Shown here: positions 55,279 to 63,500 of the stretch, one piece after another
How positions within the stretch are numbered: position 1 is the first letter of the stretch
Layout: the number at the start of each line of letters is the position of its first letter
NCBI RefSeq assembly: GCF_013385635.1
Contig: NZ_JACAPR010000011.1
Location: 1 to 64,000 of the forward strand
Direction of reading: 5' to 3'
Source: Pseudomonas gingeri
Lineage (GTDB): Bacteria; Pseudomonadota; Gammaproteobacteria; Pseudomonadales; Pseudomonadaceae
Length of the DNA: 64,000 nt
Position numbers and translations under genes: made by a program
The notes under the pieces: model-generated
Database searches by the model: none
Seen by the model: only the letters and a program-made list of their open reading frames with translations
What the model was told of the DNA's origin: nothing

Positions 55279-55524
55279 ATGAATACCCCGCTCGCGCGTT
55301 TGATTTCTGACTACCAGGCCGGCGTCCGAGCGGCGGTGGTGCTCATGCACCGATCTGGTATCCCTCTGCCTGCGACCAGCACAGACTGGGTTGTATCTGA
55401 TATTCCCCAGCAGGGGACACTGGAGGGCGGCATCCGCACTGGATTGCCGCTGGCGAAAATGTGCAAGTCGGGATGTCCTGGACACCACATCTGTCGAACA
55501 AAGTCTCGAAGTGAGCTTCCCTGA
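55279..55524 (+). pseudogene. N-terminal gene fragment, possibly DUF6896-like
   Basis: Starts with a plausible ATG after GAGG and reads 'LISDYQAGVRAAVVLMHRSG', then 'IPQQGTLEGGI'. This resembles, from memory, the beginning of DUF6896 proteins. After about residue 55 the sequence turns unlike protein in this frame, while a neighbouring frame stays open to 55582. A frameshift or truncation has probably removed the family's C-terminal half. Confidence 0.4.
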
Positions 55525-55737
55525 AAACGTCTATGAGCTGGTATTCAGCCTGGGGGCGGACAACCTCTGGACGCAGGCCTGAGCGGCGCCGCAGTGGTCA
55601 GTTGGAACCGCCCCGATCCAACGGAAGAAGGCTTGGCGCTGACATCGAAAAACATCGTGTAGTGAAAGACCTGAACCAGGAAAGCAAAACGGGAGGCGAG
55701 GTCTCCCGTTTGTGCTCGGGCATCTCCAGATGCAGAT

Positions 55738-56649
55738 CTAATTTCCGTGATAGACAGGTGATCTCCCTTCAGCTTCTGCCTTGCGCCCTTCCTGAAAGTC
55801 CTTTGATTTATACAGCGTTGCGCGTTGCGCATCCAATTGGGATAGAGCGTCGGCTTGCACCGGGTCGATAACCCGATGCGCAGATGCCAGCGATGCTTTG
55901 ATCCCTAATGGCCCATTGGCGGCGATCTTGTTTGCAAGCTCGATCGCTTTGTCGAGGGCTGACTGTGGATCGGGGATCTCCTGGACCGTTCCCATGCGAT
56001 AGGCTTCACGGGCGGTCCAATGATCTCCCGTGAGAATATAGCGCATTGCGTTGGCCCAGCCGGCTTCGCGCACGAATCGTACTGTCGATCCACCACCCGG
56101 GAAACGACCATGCGTATTTTCGTCCTGTCCGAAGTTGGTGTTGTTCGCCGCGACCCGTATGTCGGCGACAAGAAACAGCTCATGCGCCATATTCCAGGTG
56201 TCGCCGTGGACCGCTACGATCAGCGGTTTGGTGAGGCCGGGCATTTTCTTGCCGAGCGGGTCAATCAGCCCGTCACCGAGCGTAGGTCCGCCTGTGCTGG
56301 CAACGGCCTTAAAGCCCTCAACATCAAGGCCCTGCGAGAAATTGTCGCCGTGTCCGAACAACACGGCGGCACGAAGTGATGGATCATGGTCGTAGTCGTA
56401 ATATGCCTTGGCGAGGGCCAAATACGCTTCCGGATCAAGCCTGTTCTGAATATAGGGTCGGTTGATGCCAATCAATACGATCTCACCGCGACGCTCGACG
56501 GTAATCTTGTGGGATGAGCTTGTCGGAATATCGACCATTGTTACTTCGTTAGGGCGTGATTCGATTTTGTCGGCAGATTGCGCAATGACAGCCCCCGTGA
56601 ACAGGGAAAGTGCTGAGAATATGATGATCTTCCGGAATAATCTTTGCAT
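55738..56649 (-). CDS. Exported crotonase-superfamily protein
   Basis: A 303-aa protein with a clear signal peptide ('IIIFSALSLFTGAVIAQ'), followed by a complete enoyl-CoA hydratase/isomerase fold. It shows 'FSQGLDVEGF' (first oxyanion element), 'AVHGDTWNMAHELFLVAD' (second element, altered from the usual G-G-G-x-E-L) and 'FGQDENTHGRFPGGG' with a conserved Glu. Crotonases normally act on CoA esters in the cytoplasm, so export is unusual and suggests another substrate. The ATG at 56649 has AGGAAG 5 nt upstream. It lies in a degraded region next to conjugative-element leftovers. Confidence 0.82.
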   Translation of the reverse strand: MQRLFRKIIIFSALSLFTGAVIAQSADKIESRPNEVTMVDIPTSSSHKITVERRGEIVLIGINRPYIQNRLDPEAYLALAKAYYDYDHDPSLRAAVLFGHGDNFSQGLDVEGFKAVASTGGPTLGDGLIDPLGKKMPGLTKPLIVAVHGDTWNMAHELFLVADIRVAANNTNFGQDENTHGRFPGGGSTVRFVREAGWANAMRYILTGDHWTAREAYRMGTVQEIPDPQSALDKAIELANKIAANGPLGIKASLASAHRVIDPVQADALSQLDAQRATLYKSKDFQEGRKAEAEGRSPVYHGN

Positions 56650-57018
56650 CGATACTTCCTGTTGTGAAGTCGGCGGGGTGCCAGGTTGGCGTCGAATCCG
56701 GAAGCTTAAAGGCCGGAATGAATCACCTGTAGACGGCAACGGGGACTAACATTTATTCCGGATTGGAATACTGGCTGTACGGTCGTCAATCCACGTTCAC
56801 CACCTTGCGATTAATGTGCCTTCCTCTTTTCTGGCTCCCTTCCAGATCGCTCTTCAAATCGACATGCCCCTCCAAAAGCAGCCACGTCCTGTTGGCGAAT
56901 TGATCTCCAATTTACGAAAGGCCCTACAGCACTTTTTGTCGACGATCTGCAAAGCTGATCTGAACGCCGCTCCTGTGGAGCGTGTGGCCACCGAAGTTTC
57001 AGCTACGAGGTCAGAAGC
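56650..57018. other. Intergenic stretch without a supported gene
   Basis: This 369-nt stretch between the exported crotonase and the DUF3742 gene has lower GC and no open frame with both a ribosome binding site and protein-like content. It is probably junction or remnant sequence of the adjacent conjugative element. Confidence 0.45.
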
Positions 57019-57384
57019 ATGGCTGCCGATACCAAGAAAAAAGGACTCATCTACCGCCTGGGCTACGCATATGGTTGGCTCTCTGGCTGCTATCTCCGTT
57101 GCGAAGAGCCAGTGATTCGCTGGGTCTTGAAGAAGGGCATGCCCGCCACTTTGACGGGCTTGCTGAGTGGGCTGATACGGCTGGCGTTGATAGGAGCTTT
57201 TCTGTATCTGGCGTTCTGGGTCGTGGTTGCGGTTGTTGTATGTGCTGTGCTCATGGAGATAGCAATTTGTAATTTCGATTCAGTCCTTAAGGAGGAGATA
57301 GTTACATTTAATGCCGATGAGGTATTTCCCGACCCTTACTCGCCAGAAAATATCAATGATCCAGCGTTTTATCGTGATATCTGA
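57019..57384 (+). CDS. DUF3742-like conjugative-element protein
   Basis: A 121-aa protein with the DUF3742 outline. It has an N-terminal 'RLGYAYGWLSGCYLR', 'EPVIRWVLKKGMPATLTGLL', then a long hydrophobic segment near residues 50-80 and an acidic tail. DUF3742 genes are common in ICEs of the PAGI-2/clc kind. The ATG follows GAGG at about 8 nt. It is convergent with the TraG-like gene. Confidence 0.7.
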   Translation: MAADTKKKGLIYRLGYAYGWLSGCYLRCEEPVIRWVLKKGMPATLTGLLSGLIRLALIGAFLYLAFWVVVAVVVCAVLMEIAICNFDSVLKEEIVTFNADEVFPDPYSPENINDPAFYRDI

Positions 57385-57399
57385 TCTGTAAAGCTACTT

Positions 57400-58923
57400 T
57401 CATTTATATTTGGTTATTAATTTTTTTGAGGCCTTTTGTACCAAACCTTTACCTTGGCCTCCGTGTTGTTGCGCACTATTTGTTCCCTCTGCAAGCCCTC
57501 GCAAAATCTGTCCTGATTGGAGTCCAACCCACGTCAGTGATGTCATCCAGAATGAGGGCATCAAAAGAAACATCGCCCCCATCACAATATTCAACAGAAA
57601 ATCCGCCTGCTGATTGTTCAACCCCATCAACGGGTTCAGGTTCGCATGAGGCGAGGTGAATCCATACAGGGTGTCGAAGATGGTGCTGTCGATCCAGCGC
57701 GCCAGCTGGAACCAGAAGTCCACGAAGATCATCGCGAACTGTATGACCGATACTGTGATGGCCGCCTTCAGGTCATAGCTGCCGATGACCAGCACCAGCG
57801 GAATGCAGATTATCAGCGCCATCTTCAGGGCCGCCATCACCATCGGCAGCGCCTGGCGCACAACATCCATCGCCGGAAGGTTCGCCAGGGACCCCATGGT
57901 CGTGCCCACTGCCCCGGTCACACGAATCGCGGCATCCGGTATTGAAGCCCCGACCCGCCCACCATAATCGGTGTAGACATTGCCCTGGGTCATGCGCTGG
58001 CTGCCGGGTGAAACGATCTGCCGAATGATCGAGTCATTCACTTCATCCTGGCTGGCAAAGCTGGCCCATTGTGTGAATCGCTCCAACAAGCTGCTGTCCA
58101 CCTCGGCAAGCAGCCGCTTGCGCAGTCCCTTGTCGCCATCGTTCCACCACTGATTGCACGTCGGGTAGCCACCACCGTTACTCACCTGCGCCAGGCCCAT
58201 ATCCCGATTCGGATCATAGGGCCACTCGGCACGCGGGTTCTTGGAGTGATAGGTGTCGTAATACCCTGACTGCTCCAGGAAGTACCGGGAGCCGATCCAG
58301 TTGATGTCATTGGTCATCTCTTCGCCAAGGGTGGGGCGGTTCATGAACAGCTTCGCCCGGGCGTAGCCGTAGCAGTCATTGGTGAAGTCGGCGACCTCCT
58401 GGCCCAGCAGCGGATCGTTCAGTCGTGTGTTGTTCACCTGCATGCGCATTTGTCGCAGATCCGTCCCGCAAGGTATGGCAGCGACTGCCGCACCGCTCAC
58501 CGCCTTGGACATCGAATGGACGAAGAACCACCAGACCGGCACCTTGGCGCTCTGGCCGTTCAGGGTGGTGAAGGAGCGTCCCCAGCCGGTGTCCTGAGGA
58601 TCGGGCTGCAGGTACTGGCATTGCTCCGAACGGCTCTTGTCGAATTGCAGGGTGCTGAGGTCCAGCTGAATAAAGGGTATCCCGGCAAACAGGATCACCG
58701 CCGTGGCTAACCACAAGCGATGTTCGATGCTGGCACTGGCAGCCAGCGCCTTATCCCCGTCACCGCCTTCCTGACGAGCCTTGAACCACTCCTGGAGCAT
58801 GATCACCACGAAGGGCAAGGCGAACAGGCCTGACTCCATCAACACGTCCCAGATCCCGTTACCGACCAGCCAGCCCACCAGGGTCAGGTAGTACTCCAGA
58901 TAATCGTTGGTATAGAGCGTCAT
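57400..58923 (-). CDS. TraG N-terminal-domain conjugal transfer membrane protein
   Basis: A 507-aa protein with several hydrophobic segments in the first 130 residues and again near 350-470, as in the TraG_N-type inner-membrane protein of ICE mating systems. Typical stretches include 'LEYYLTLVGWLVGNGIWDVL' and 'CYGYARAKLFMNRPTLG'. It appears intact. The ATG at 58923 follows the stop of the upstream small membrane gene by 1 nt. The other transfer genes are missing here, so it is an orphan of a decayed element. Confidence 0.82.
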   Translation of the reverse strand: MTLYTNDYLEYYLTLVGWLVGNGIWDVLMESGLFALPFVVIMLQEWFKARQEGGDGDKALAASASIEHRLWLATAVILFAGIPFIQLDLSTLQFDKSRSEQCQYLQPDPQDTGWGRSFTTLNGQSAKVPVWWFFVHSMSKAVSGAAVAAIPCGTDLRQMRMQVNNTRLNDPLLGQEVADFTNDCYGYARAKLFMNRPTLGEEMTNDINWIGSRYFLEQSGYYDTYHSKNPRAEWPYDPNRDMGLAQVSNGGGYPTCNQWWNDGDKGLRKRLLAEVDSSLLERFTQWASFASQDEVNDSIIRQIVSPGSQRMTQGNVYTDYGGRVGASIPDAAIRVTGAVGTTMGSLANLPAMDVVRQALPMVMAALKMALIICIPLVLVIGSYDLKAAITVSVIQFAMIFVDFWFQLARWIDSTIFDTLYGFTSPHANLNPLMGLNNQQADFLLNIVMGAMFLLMPSFWMTSLTWVGLQSGQILRGLAEGTNSAQQHGGQGKGLVQKASKKLITKYK

Positions 58924-58924
58924 G

Positions 58925-59266
58925 TCAGGCTCCCCACCGGGCGTACGCCCGCAACATCTCCACTAATAGCACTGCCAGGGCAACGGCCTTTTCGGAGCGC
59001 TTCAACCCCTTGAGAAAGGCCGGCTGGGCACTGAGCAGCTTTGTGCGAAACCGTATCCAGCCCATTACGCCAAGGCTGTACAGCACGATGCGTGCAGCCA
59101 GGAAGTGCCAGTAGGCATCCATCTGCCAGCCTTGCCAGGCGGTGAGGTGCATCAGGGAAAGGCCGCCCACGTTCATGAGACTTGCGACGAGGAGGGTCAG
59201 CAAGGCAAACACCATCGGCCCGAAAAGAATCAATCCGAGCAATTGCAGGTATTGGCGTGTGCTCAT
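58925..59266 (-). CDS. Small conjugative-element membrane protein
   Basis: A 113-aa protein with two or three hydrophobic segments ('LGLILFGPMVFALLTLLVASL', 'IVLYSLGVMGWIRF') and a basic loop. It immediately precedes the TraG-like gene, the usual place of a small hypothetical gene in PAGI-2/clc-type ICEs. The start is taken as ATG 59266 with GGTGA upstream; the frame is open to 59305. Function unknown. Confidence 0.65.
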   Translation of the reverse strand: MSTRQYLQLLGLILFGPMVFALLTLLVASLMNVGGLSLMHLTAWQGWQMDAYWHFLAARIVLYSLGVMGWIRFRTKLLSAQPAFLKGLKRSEKAVALAVLLVEMLRAYARWGA

Positions 59267-59544
59267 GATTTCACCGCCGGCTTGCGCGCAATTGAGATAT
59301 GGCAAAAGTCGACGACCAGAAGGCGCTGATCATCGATCTGAAATGGCGAGCCGAATGCAGCAGCAACGGTGTGTAGGAGGGCGGTGCAAAAGGACCTGAT
59401 GACGCTGGCCGGTGACCAGTTCCGATTCAACGACGCAGCAGCAGAGATCAGGTATTGAAGGTAGGGTAAAGACATTGCGTGGCTCCTGAAAGAGAAGCCT
59501 TCAATCCTCCTCAATGTCTCACAAGACCACAGCCATAAAACTGA

Positions 59545-59820
59545 TATGCGAGTGGAGCCTTTGCTTATAGCGATTACCTGAGCGTTGGTTCAGTTTCTGC
59601 ACTGCCCCAGCATGCCGGCCGAGCGACGACCCTCACCGACGCTGTCCTCATCCTGCTGCTAGCCACCCGTATCCATGGTAAGGACGACGCCGTGCGGGCT
59701 TCTGCCAAGAGCTGCGTGAAGAAGCCGCCCCGGAGCAAGCGCGACCCGATCTACAACGTGATCAACAGCCGTAGCCCCATGGAACTGGTTGCCTTCCTGG
59801 CTGAAAACCTCCGGGACTGA
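59545..59820 (+). pseudogene. Start-less open fragment, probable element remnant
   Basis: About 91 codons free of stops read like genuine protein ('AFAYSDYLSVGSVSALPQHA', 'TDAVLILLLATRIHG', 'KRDPIYNVINSRSPMELVAF'). There is no start codon or ribosome binding site at the 5' end, which opens directly after an in-frame TGA. It lies between conjugative-element genes and a phosphatase fragment. I do not recognise the family. Confidence 0.35.
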
Positions 59821-59933
59821 AAGCGCTCGCTGTTTGACCCAGGGATATTTTTGAATGAGCAATAGCGGCAGTCCTGGGGCACGTCTCGGATGTCGACCCG
59901 GCGTGCCACCCGGTAGCTATCGACCGGCCCAGG

Positions 59934-60119
59934 CTAGTTGGCAAGGCAGGCCGTCACCGTATCTTCAAGCATCTCCACCAACTCCGGATCCATGTAGCGG
60001 TAATCATCCGCAATATCCAGACAGTGAACCTGCTTGTGCGCAAGCAGACGGGCGTACTCTGCCTGGAGACGCTGCAGATGCTTGCACTCCATCCGCACCA
60101 CACGGGTGCGCTGCACCAT
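59934..60119 (-). pseudogene. C-terminal fragment of a low-molecular-weight phosphatase-like protein
   Basis: About 60 residues match the C-terminal half of the COG4551 phosphotyrosine-phosphatase-like family: 'MECKHLQRLQAEYARLL' and then 'HCLDIADDYRYMDPELVEML'. The N-terminal Cys-x5-Arg catalytic loop is missing. Probably a decayed gene at the edge of the former element. Confidence 0.5.
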
Positions 60120-60197
60120 GGGGGCGCGTAAACATCAGGAGCGACATTGAGTTTCGCTGTCGTGACTGTACTGCCGTCCAGTGCGCGATGACTCAGC

Positions 60198-60302
60198 GAA
60201 TCAAAAAGTGAATCAGGTCAATCGAATTTGGGTGGCAGGCGACTGAGTACCTTCTGTCTGCCTAAAAACACGGGCTCTCAATGCTGGTTCATTTGATTCA
60301 CT
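60198..60302. promoter_or_regulatory. Repeated GAATCA elements upstream of the RpiR gene
   Basis: GAATCA occurs at 60198-60203 and 60210-60215 (12-bp period). AGTGAATCA at 60207-60215 is inverted as TGATTCACT at 60294-60302. The set lies 60-170 nt upstream of the RpiR start and could be an operator pair. Confidence 0.35.
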
Positions 60303-60363
60303 CGTTTTTTTTCTGGCACAGCTGTTGCAATTTCACCTGCATCTTCCGCACTCATTCGTGGTT

Positions 60364-61245
60364 ATGCCGATGGACCGTGACTGTCTTTGTGCACAACTGA
60401 AACAGCAGTTCGACTCCTTCCCCCGGCAGGAACGCGCTGCAGCCAGTTTCATTCTGGACAACCCGCATGAGGTCGCCGTGATGTCCATGCGCGATCTGGC
60501 GCGCCTGGCCAATGTGCCGCCTTCGACCATGACGCGCCTCGCCAAGCGAGTGGGCATGGCCGGGTACGACGAGCTGCGCGAAGTGTTCATCGATTCATTG
60601 CGCGGGCATAACAGCGCCTATGGTTCCCGGGCCCACGATCTGGTGGAACTCAAGCAACGTGTCGGCGCGCACCGGGTGATTGAGGACATGGCCAACAACG
60701 CCATCGAACAGATCCAGTTGATGTGCAGCCAGGACAATCTCGAATCGATTTCCCGCGCGGTGGCTCTGCTGGCGGGTGCCCGCCAGGTCTATTGCCTGGG
60801 CATGCGCTCATCGTTCGGCGTGGCGTTTCAGTTCTCTCACGTGGCCTCGTATTTCGCGAAGAACGTGCGCCTGGTCGAAGGGGCCGGTGAAAGCGGCGTT
60901 ATGTCGATCATCAACCAGACCAGCCCGAAGGATGTGGCGCTGGTGTGCAGTTTGCCGCGCTATTCACGGCGCCTGATCACCTTGACCAATTACCTGCACC
61001 AGCAGGGCGTGCGCGTCATCGCCATCACCGACAGCGTCACTTCGCCCACCGCCCGATTGGCGGCTGAAACCATCATCGTGAAAAACCAGACCCCGTCCTT
61101 CTACGACACCATCGTGCCGGCCATGTTGGTCAGTGAAATCCTGGTGGCGTTGATGTCGGCCAGCTCCAGTCAGAACACCGAAGCCTCGGTCACTCACACC
61201 GAAGAGCAACTGTTGAGCCTCGGCGAATGGTGGGACCTGGGGTGA
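60364..61245 (+). CDS. MurR/RpiR-family transcriptional regulator
   Basis: A 293-aa regulator. Residues 1-80 are the RpiR helix-turn-helix ('SMRDLARLANVPPSTMTRLAKRVG' split). Residues 110-260 are a SIS phosphosugar-type domain ('ARQVYCLGMRSSFGVAFQFSH', 'VALVCSLPRYSR'). The start could be ATG 60364 or 60370; the frame is open to 60325. It is followed by an amino acid transporter and PrpD gene on the same strand, its probable targets. The ligand may not be a sugar here. Confidence 0.88.
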   Translation: MPMDRDCLCAQLKQQFDSFPRQERAAASFILDNPHEVAVMSMRDLARLANVPPSTMTRLAKRVGMAGYDELREVFIDSLRGHNSAYGSRAHDLVELKQRVGAHRVIEDMANNAIEQIQLMCSQDNLESISRAVALLAGARQVYCLGMRSSFGVAFQFSHVASYFAKNVRLVEGAGESGVMSIINQTSPKDVALVCSLPRYSRRLITLTNYLHQQGVRVIAITDSVTSPTARLAAETIIVKNQTPSFYDTIVPAMLVSEILVALMSASSSQNTEASVTHTEEQLLSLGEWWDLG

Positions 61246-61311
61246 GCGCTTGGTCACCTCAATCTGTACCTGTTTTCGAATCCTGAGCCGTTTAACCCTT
61301 GGAGTACCCGC

Positions 61312-62112
61312 ATGAACGTGAACCCGTGCCAGCCTTTTAAAACAACCCTCATCGTGACAGCCCTCTGCGCAATGTTTTCCAGCACGTTCGCCCAGGCAGG
61401 CGATGCGCTGAGTCACATTCTGGAAAGCAAGGAACTGCGTGTCGCCGTGCCGGTGGACTACCCACCTTATGGTTACGTGGGGCCCGACATGGTGCCCCAG
61501 GGCCTGGATATCGACGTGGCGAACCTGATGGCGAACAAGCTGGGCGTGAAGCTTGAGTTGGTGCCTGTGACTGCACCTAACCGGGTTGCCTACATTCAGT
61601 CGGGCAAGGCCGATTTCACCATCTCTTCGTTGGGCAAGACACCCGAGCGCGAGAAAGTGATTGATTACAGCATCGCCTATTCGCCGTTCTTCGACGCGGT
61701 GTTTGGTGCTGCTGCGTTACCGGTCAAATCCCTGGCTGACATGACCGGAAAATCGGTGTCGGTTACCCGTGGATCGATGCAGGACCGCGAGTTGACCGAC
61801 ACCGCACCACAGGCGGTGGCCAAGCGTTTCGAGGACAACAACAGCACCATTTCCGCCTTCATGTCGGGACAGACTCAAATGGTCGCAATCGGCACCACGG
61901 TCGCGGCCTCCCTCAAGCAGAAAAATCCGGACCTGGACATCGCGCTTAAGGTCGTGCTGTCCAACTCGCCGAACTACATCGGGATGAACAAGGATCAGCC
62001 TGAACTGCGTGCCAAGGTGAACGAGATCATTAGGGCCGCCAAGGCTGACGGGACGCTGGACGCGATTTCGCAAAAATGGCTGGGAGCCCCGGCTGGTGAG
62101 CTTCCAGAGTAA
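61312..62112 (+). CDS. Amino acid ABC transporter substrate-binding protein
   Basis: A 266-aa protein with an export signal ending near 'SSTFAQAG' and a family 3 solute-binding domain: 'ELRVAVPVDYPPYGYVGPD', 'GLDIDVANLMANKLG' and 'GKADFTISSLGKTPER'. It should bind a polar amino acid or similar in the periplasm and deliver it to the permease at 63497. It is separated from RpiR by 66 nt and from the PrpD-like gene by 2 nt. Confidence 0.9.
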   Translation: MNVNPCQPFKTTLIVTALCAMFSSTFAQAGDALSHILESKELRVAVPVDYPPYGYVGPDMVPQGLDIDVANLMANKLGVKLELVPVTAPNRVAYIQSGKADFTISSLGKTPEREKVIDYSIAYSPFFDAVFGAAALPVKSLADMTGKSVSVTRGSMQDRELTDTAPQAVAKRFEDNNSTISAFMSGQTQMVAIGTTVAASLKQKNPDLDIALKVVLSNSPNYIGMNKDQPELRAKVNEIIRAAKADGTLDAISQKWLGAPAGELPE

Positions 62113-62114
62113 CC

Positions 62115-63500
62115 ATGAACGACCTTATCCCAACCCTCGTTGCGCTATCGCGCTGGAGCTCGACCGTGCGCCTGGAACAGGTTCCGTCCGCGGTCCGGCA
62201 CGCGGCTAAACGTTGCCTGATCGATACGCTCGGGGTCACGCTGGCCGGCAGTCACAGCGACGTCGCCACTCAGGCGCGAACGATCGGCCTCGCCGTCAGC
62301 GCCACCGGGCATGCAGAATTGCTGGGGCATGCCCAGCGACTCAGCGCACCGGCAGCGGCCTTCGTCAACGCGACGGCGGGACACGCGCTGGACTTCGACG
62401 ATAACTGCTACCCAGGCGTCGTCCATGGCTCGGTGGTGATCATGCCAGCGGCCCTGGCCGTGGCGCAGATGCGTGACCTGGATGGTGCGGCGTTGCTGAT
62501 GGCGTTTGTAGTGGGGGCCGAGTGTGAATACGCACTGGCCAAGGCGTTGACTCGCCAGCTCTATGAGCGCCGCTGGTGGACCACCGGGTTGTTGGGCGTC
62601 GTCGGGGCCTGCGCGGCGGCGTGCCACGCCCTTGGGCTGGATGCCGAACGTACCGCCTCGGCGCTGGGGATTGCACTGTCCGGCACGGCGGCCATGAAGG
62701 CCTGTTTTGGCACCGATGCCAAGGCCCTGATGGCCGGGCGCACCAGCGAGGCGGGCGTGATGGCCGCGCTGTTGGCCGAGCAGGGCAGCCGCGGGCCAGT
62801 GGACATCGTCGAACATGCCAATGGCCTGGCGGTAATGTTCAACGCGGGTGTGCTCAAGACGTTGCCATCTCTGGGGGAGTCCTGGAGCCTGCTTGACCCG
62901 GGCGTCGACATAAAGCGCATCCCGCTTTGCCTGTCATCCCATGCCGCCGTGGATGCGCTGAAGGACATGCTCGGGAGCGGTGGGGTAGCGGTCACGGATA
63001 TCGCCGAAATTGTCTGCGACGTTCCCCCCATTGTGATCCAGAACCTGACCCATGACTTGCCCGTACAGCGCCAGCAAGCGCAATTCAGCATGCCCTTCGC
63101 CATGGCCGGCACCTGCCTGTTGGGCGACATCACCCTCGCGGCGCTGACGCCGGAAACGATCAACCGCCCGGATATGCAACGGCTGATGAAGCGGGTGCGC
63201 ATGTACAGCAGCGAGCGCTGGAACACCGAGCGGCTGGATCAGGCGCCAGAAGGTGCATGGGTCAAGGTGGTACGCAATGACGGCGGCAGCGTCGAACGGT
63301 TTTGCGCAAGGCCGCTAGGGGCGGCGCTCAACCCTCTGTCCCGGGCGCAACTGCACGACAAGTTCATGGGCTGCGCCACACCGGGAATGCCCACCGCTCA
63401 AGCGCAAGCACTGTTTGAGCATCTGGAACAGTTGGAGCGTATCCCTCGGGTTCGCCGCCTCCTGCCTTATTCACATGCGGTGGAGCAGACCGACTCATGA
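62115..63500 (+). CDS. MmgE/PrpD-family protein
   Basis: A 461-aa protein of the MmgE/PrpD fold, which includes 2-methylcitrate dehydratase and iminodisuccinate or cis-aconitate-type enzymes. It has 'FVNATAGHALDFDDN' near residue 90 with the conserved Asp, 'HGSVVIMPAALAVAQ', and 'HAAVDALKDML' near 280. Its setting inside an amino-acid transporter operon rather than a prp operon suggests a role on the imported substrate, for instance an imino- or hydroxy-acid. Its stop overlaps the permease start as ATGA. Confidence 0.87.
   Translation: MNDLIPTLVALSRWSSTVRLEQVPSAVRHAAKRCLIDTLGVTLAGSHSDVATQARTIGLAVSATGHAELLGHAQRLSAPAAAFVNATAGHALDFDDNCYPGVVHGSVVIMPAALAVAQMRDLDGAALLMAFVVGAECEYALAKALTRQLYERRWWTTGLLGVVGACAAACHALGLDAERTASALGIALSGTAAMKACFGTDAKALMAGRTSEAGVMAALLAEQGSRGPVDIVEHANGLAVMFNAGVLKTLPSLGESWSLLDPGVDIKRIPLCLSSHAAVDALKDMLGSGGVAVTDIAEIVCDVPPIVIQNLTHDLPVQRQQAQFSMPFAMAGTCLLGDITLAALTPETINRPDMQRLMKRVRMYSSERWNTERLDQAPEGAWVKVVRNDGGSVERFCARPLGAALNPLSRAQLHDKFMGCATPGMPTAQAQALFEHLEQLERIPRVRRLLPYSHAVEQTDS

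Noticed and set aside
56816..57115. About 99-codon plus-strand open frame before the DUF3742 gene
   Set aside because: It overlaps the DUF3742 start in another frame and lacks convincing protein features or a ribosome binding site.
59263..59514. Minus-strand open frame upstream of the small ICE membrane gene
   Set aside because: The residues look random, the start lacks a ribosome binding site, and no conjugative-element family is recognised; treated as decayed sequence.
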